50,395 nucleotides of DNA, from the NCBI GenBank assembly GCA_946803715.1, contig CAMPET010000039.1, positions 31,547-81,941 on the forward strand, written 5' to 3'. Under the pieces are notes generated by a model. That model made no database searches and was not told the DNA's origin. It was given only the letters and a program-made list of their open reading frames with translations. The stretch is from Beroe ovata (lineage: Eukaryota; Ctenophora; Nuda; Beroida; Beroidae). This document shows, piece by piece, positions 46,498 to 50,395 of the stretch. Positions within the stretch are counted from its first letter, which is position 1, and the number at the start of each line of letters is the position of its first letter. A program made the position numbers and the translations under genes.

Positions 46498-46584
46498 ATT
46501 TAATTGTAAAATAAGTGGCGCACACGAAATTCTAATTGAAATTCTCGATAAATTAAATTTCAACAATCAAAATTAGCAAAATCA

Positions 46585-46706
46585 AGGGGCTGGCAAGCCC
46601 CTCGCGGCATCTGTAGGTAATGTTACCCGTGCGAGCAAAAAGGGCCCGAAGGGCCCTTTTTGCGAGCTCGCTCACCGAGGCGGCCCGAAGGGCCGACTCG
46701 GTGAGC
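46585..46706. repeat. Three consecutive GC-rich hairpins
   Basis: Hairpin 1 at 46585-46602: AGGGGCT / AGCCCCT. Hairpin 2 at 46635-46663: GCAAAAAGGGCCC, loop GAA, GGGCCCTTTTTGC. Hairpin 3 at 46670-46706: GCTCACCGAG..GGCCC, loop GAA, GGGCC..CTCGGTGAGC with one mismatch. Confidence 0.85.
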
Positions 46707-46719
46707 TTTGTGCGTTTAT

Positions 46720-48380
46720 GCAACGCGCGAAAAGCTGCGACGCTTGCCAGACCCTATACATATGTTTTTCCAAACTAGCCGAATTTCGACTATCAATAAC
46801 TCCGTTTCCTTTTATCCGATTGTTATGAAACTTGATATCCCGTCGATTTGTATCATAGAGACGCAGCAACAAAAATTTGAAGGCAATCGGTTGAGAAATG
46901 ACAAAGTTATAACAACTTGAAATTGCCGAAATCGAGGGTGTTNTGGTTTTTCATTGTCAGTAAGTCAATATACTCCATTTTTCATCTACATATCCGATTC
47001 CATCGTCGCTAAGAGTAAGATTGATCACAAATACTGGAATACAATCAATTGATGGAGCCAGGGGATATTAACAGTACCTGTTAAACCCATTTTACACCTC
47101 CTAACATAGTCCTCCTGGACAACAGGTACTCTGGGATCGGCCCGCTTTTCTGAAACAAAGTGGTGCTCTCAGTCATGTGACAAATTGAATCGTGATGTTT
47201 CAAGCTTCTGGACACTTCGAATTGTACACTTTAAATTGGACCACCCAAAATACCTTTGTATGATTCTAGATCATAGATCAACTTCAAGACATTGTATTTG
47301 TACGGCACGCCACAATACAACGAATAAAATGCCACTTTCCACACTAAATACCATATGCCATATGGCACACCAAACACCATGTTATAGCTCACTCTGCCCC
47401 ATCGGCGTGTAAGTTTGCACAATTTTAATCATCGCTGGTAAGAAACTCGTTATATATTGTAACAGCTGTTACGCACACACACAAACACACACACACATTG
47501 GAGTCTTTTCAATACTTTTTGGGTGTTGTACTGTTATGTATGTGTGTACAGTGCACCAGTAATAATATGATTGTTAATTGGTATACATTCCATATTTATT
47601 GAAAACCAAAGACCCAACTCCCTTCCACCTTCACTCTCTTCACAATTTCACAGTAGTATCATCTCAAACACAGATACACACAGACACACACACAGACACA
47701 CACACAGACACAGACACACACAATCACACATACACACACACAGACACAGACACACNCACAGACACAGACACACACAGACGCACACACACATACACACACA
47801 CACACAGACACACACACACACACAGACACACAATAGAATGTCGTATATTGGACCACACAGTTATTTCGAGGCGAGATTGGATTGTGTACGTCTTGTCCCA
47901 GCAGTTGACAAGTCTCCATTGTTTGGCAGTTATATCCGAATATTTGGCAGTAAACTATGACATCCTGGGGCTGTTCAAATCAAAATCTCACATTCAAATT
48001 TTCCATCTCACGTTCATTTCCACGTTCATTCCATGCTTTCATTAATATTCAGCAGCGAAACTGAAACTATTCAGTAGTCACTCATCTCTCAACATCACAC
48101 GCGTCACTTTTAGAGCTTGCTATATGATTAATGATGTTGTTTGTTCTCGTCCAGTTCTAGCGACCCGCCGACCCAGCTCAATATGACTCATGCCCGATCT
48201 CAGAACTCCGTTGTTTCACAATCTCTGTCCACTCATAAAGTTTGCTCTGATTTTGATGACACCTGACAGTCGTTTCCATTCACGGAATAGTGGACATTAA
48301 GCTACTATTGGAGACTTGCCAAATATTTATAGAATTAGAATGATTAGAGTTAAGCTAGTTACAGTTAAACTAGTTAGAGA
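46720..48380. other. Non-coding stretch with CA microsatellites
   Basis: CA repeats at 47473-47498 and 47670-47832 (N at 47756). At 47335-47375 CCATATGCCATATGG is a short palindrome. No gene supported. Confidence 0.5.
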
Positions 48381-48575
48381 GCACCGGTCGTGTTTATAGA
48401 TTTCATGCGACCCGTAGAACTTTTCCGACGAAAACACCTTGATCTTCACCACAGCACTTGGGAAAAGTAGAGCTGATAGACAATGACATCTCTTTAACTC
48501 CGTGTCAACTGGACATATACATGGACGTGGTTGAAGAGACTATGGCAGCTATTGAAAAGCTCACGGTCCAGGTCT
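48381..48575 (+). other. Exon-like stretch, plus strand
   Basis: One frame reads VVFIDFMRPVELFRRKHLDL; after an acceptor-like TTCACCACAG (48450) another reads LGKVELIDNDISLTPCQLDI then YMDVVEETMAAIEKLTVQ. The frames differ by one base around TTGGGAAAAG, so either a splice site or a homopolymer indel separates them. No neighbouring exons recognised. Confidence 0.25.
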
Positions 48576-48599
48576 ACAGCTATAGATGGATATAGAATA

Positions 48600-50310
48600 T
48601 AGATGGATAGTAGTGTCAGTGCCTCATGAATAACTATAACACAGCCTATTCAATAGTAGGATATTACACACTTAAACCATATAATCTCTGCACTTATATT
48701 ATAGTTTACTGCGCTATACTATTACTAGCTTACTTTTATCATTATCACAATATACCTAATTCATTGTAGTTTAATTTTGAATAAAGGACAGGGAAAATTT
48801 GGATAGCATAGTAGAGTCACTAACTCAGTGACTTTACTAAGCGACTCTCTGAGTATAACACCTGAACCAAAATTATTCGCCGATAACTGTAACTATCAAG
48901 TTTTGGACCGGATCCAGAGATTTCGGACTGCATAAAACCGAGCCCAGCCCAAATATTCAGAAATAACTGCATGCGTCTGCCGTCTGCAGCTGCGTGAAAT
49001 CAAATGTTATATTTCTAATAAATCAGCAGCTATCTAGGAACTAGGAAGAGAATTTTTTCCTGATGTGATTCTCGCGATGCAAAGGAAGTACTTTTATCCA
49101 GAATTCGCGTTTGTGTGATCCTTTCTTTTCGAGATTGACGTGAGTTTTTGATTGGTAGGTAATTTCGATTCCCGCTGAGTAGAGTGTTTTGAGAGTGTTT
49201 TGAGATTTATGCAAAATAACATGATCGTGAGACTGAATGACCTAGTGACTGAAAACCGAGAGTGAGAGCTCAATAATAGGGTCACCTCAAAAATGTGCGA
49301 GTGACATGGTTCAAACTTATCATGATAATGGTGTCCATTTTCAGCCGTGATCGCTGATCAATTTCATCACTTAACAGTCAACATAGTCTAGTAGCCGGTG
49401 CAAATAGCAGCATACTGCGGATATTTTTTCTGATGAAGGTGCCTAGTTCCTACTCAATTCTAGTCGCATGTTGCTATTTTAATACTAGATCCATCTAATT
49501 ATATCACAAATTGTCTAGGCCGACTGTGCGTCGCCCACAAATACTGCGTCCAATATAAACTTCAGCATAAACCATCTCTCAGTTGAACAAGTTATTTTCG
49601 TGGGATTCTCTGTCAGTCTGTCATGTTTTGCCGAGTATTTAATCGGATTTGCCGGTCATCCTGTGAGATTTGTGGGTATCANCACACACACACACACACA
49701 CAGAGACCCACAGAAAGTGTAATGAGAAAACTGAAATATGTACTCCTATTGTCTCGATATAAAGTACTAATAATAATGCAGGTAGCGGGTACAGCCATCC
49801 CATATTACTATGTAGCACGTGCAATACAAAGGACGTGTACCTATATTACCTATTGGGTAATGCAATATGATGTTCATTTGATTTTCTTTATTCTCTATTC
49901 TCTCTGACTTCACTCTGCTGCAATAGCACCAGCTATAATGGATGAGTCTGGAGCAAATCCAGTAGCCATTTATTCGACCTATCGATCGATACGCAGGTTT
50001 CCGTCAAATATTGCTCTTTCTTTCTCATTTTACAGCTAACTCGCAACAGTTTAGCTATATATGTGGTAGCAACAGTTCAAGACACGATTAAATTATTCAT
50101 AAACAATGAACTAAACTATGTGCTAAACTATTTTTTCGACATTTCGTTCATTCTTATCCGCTCAGTTCCATTCATCACCGCAGCCATTTTGTGGTCTATA
50201 CAATTCGTACACAATAGCAGATCTATAGTGTGAATGATTAGGTCAATTGAGGAGATATGTGAAGTCAATGACTTCAAGTCATATATCAAATTAAATACCC
50301 CCAGATAACA
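48600..50310. other. Non-coding stretch
   Basis: CA microsatellite at 49683-49702 after an N. No exon, RNA gene or mobile element recognised. Confidence 0.4.
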
Positions 50311-50317
50311 CCGTGAG

Positions 50318-50395
50318 TGAGTGAGTGGGTGAGTTAGTGAGTGAGTGAGTGAGTGAGTGAGTGAGTGAGTGAATGAGTGTGTGTGTGTGAGTGAG
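50318..50395. repeat. GAGT tetranucleotide repeat at right edge
   Basis: (GTGA)n with a GTGTGTGT interruption, running off the window. Confidence 0.95.

Noticed and set aside
46071-46576. Open frames across the 46.2-kb elements
   Set aside because: They run through inverted-repeat elements and GC-rich repeats and change with each copy.
47659-47919. Long open frames of alternating Cys-Val or Thr-His through CA repeats (also near 27.2, 31.7, 42.5 kb)
   Set aside because: They are translations of microsatellites and contain no start, splice or domain support.

Overview
This is metazoan, most likely invertebrate, nuclear DNA. It is AT-rich (impression only) and carries short exons with GT-AG introns, many CA/GT microsatellites and minisatellites, diverged tandem duplications, short inverted-repeat elements, isolated Ns and one 40-base N gap. 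I saw no bacterial operons, rRNA, convincing tRNA or CRISPR array. I cannot name the species.

The dominant object is one minus-strand gene for a TRPC-type cation channel. I traced 18 exons from about 30.8 kb down to the stop at 5105. Reading phase is kept across every junction but one: exon 12 (15384..15456) needs a 1-nt correction. The order is a long low-complexity N-terminal part (exons 1-7), ankyrin repeats (7-9), the TRP_2-type linker (9-11), S1 to S5 (13), pore and S6 (14), the TRP box EWKFAR (15) and a C-terminal coiled coil (17-18). The start codon is uncertain.

Inside the 3.9-kb intron between exons 16 and 17, on the same strand, lies an intronless papain-family cysteine protease gene (5962..7065). 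It is complete except for one in-frame TAA. A relic of a second protease copy (signal peptide plus promoter) lies near 9.4 kb. Just beyond the channel's stop codon is a small two-exon membrane-protein candidate (4574..5023).

The right part (31-50 kb) is mostly non-coding. It holds one good plus-strand model for a small secreted protein (37087..37861, three in-phase exons, one homopolymer frameshift), a plus-strand ORF broken by a 61-bp tandem duplication (34.36-34.69 kb) with a diverged relative near 35.7 kb, a decayed repeat-borne gene with a PIN/FEN-like motif pair (44.1-45.7 kb), and a few exon-like fragments.

Repeats: a 172-bp satellite at the left edge, a 690-bp tandem duplication at 2.0-3.3 kb, four copies of one ~90-110-bp inverted-repeat element with 8-9 bp target duplications, a run of three hairpins at 46.6-46.7 kb, and minisatellites lying directly against TRPC splice sites. 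Three genes each show one isolated reading break (two homopolymer indels, one stop), so consensus error is a serious alternative to pseudogenisation. I found no convincing new multi-gene system; the most notable items are the nested protease with its relic, the minisatellite-bracketed TRPC exons and the conserved paired blocks in TRPC intron 7.
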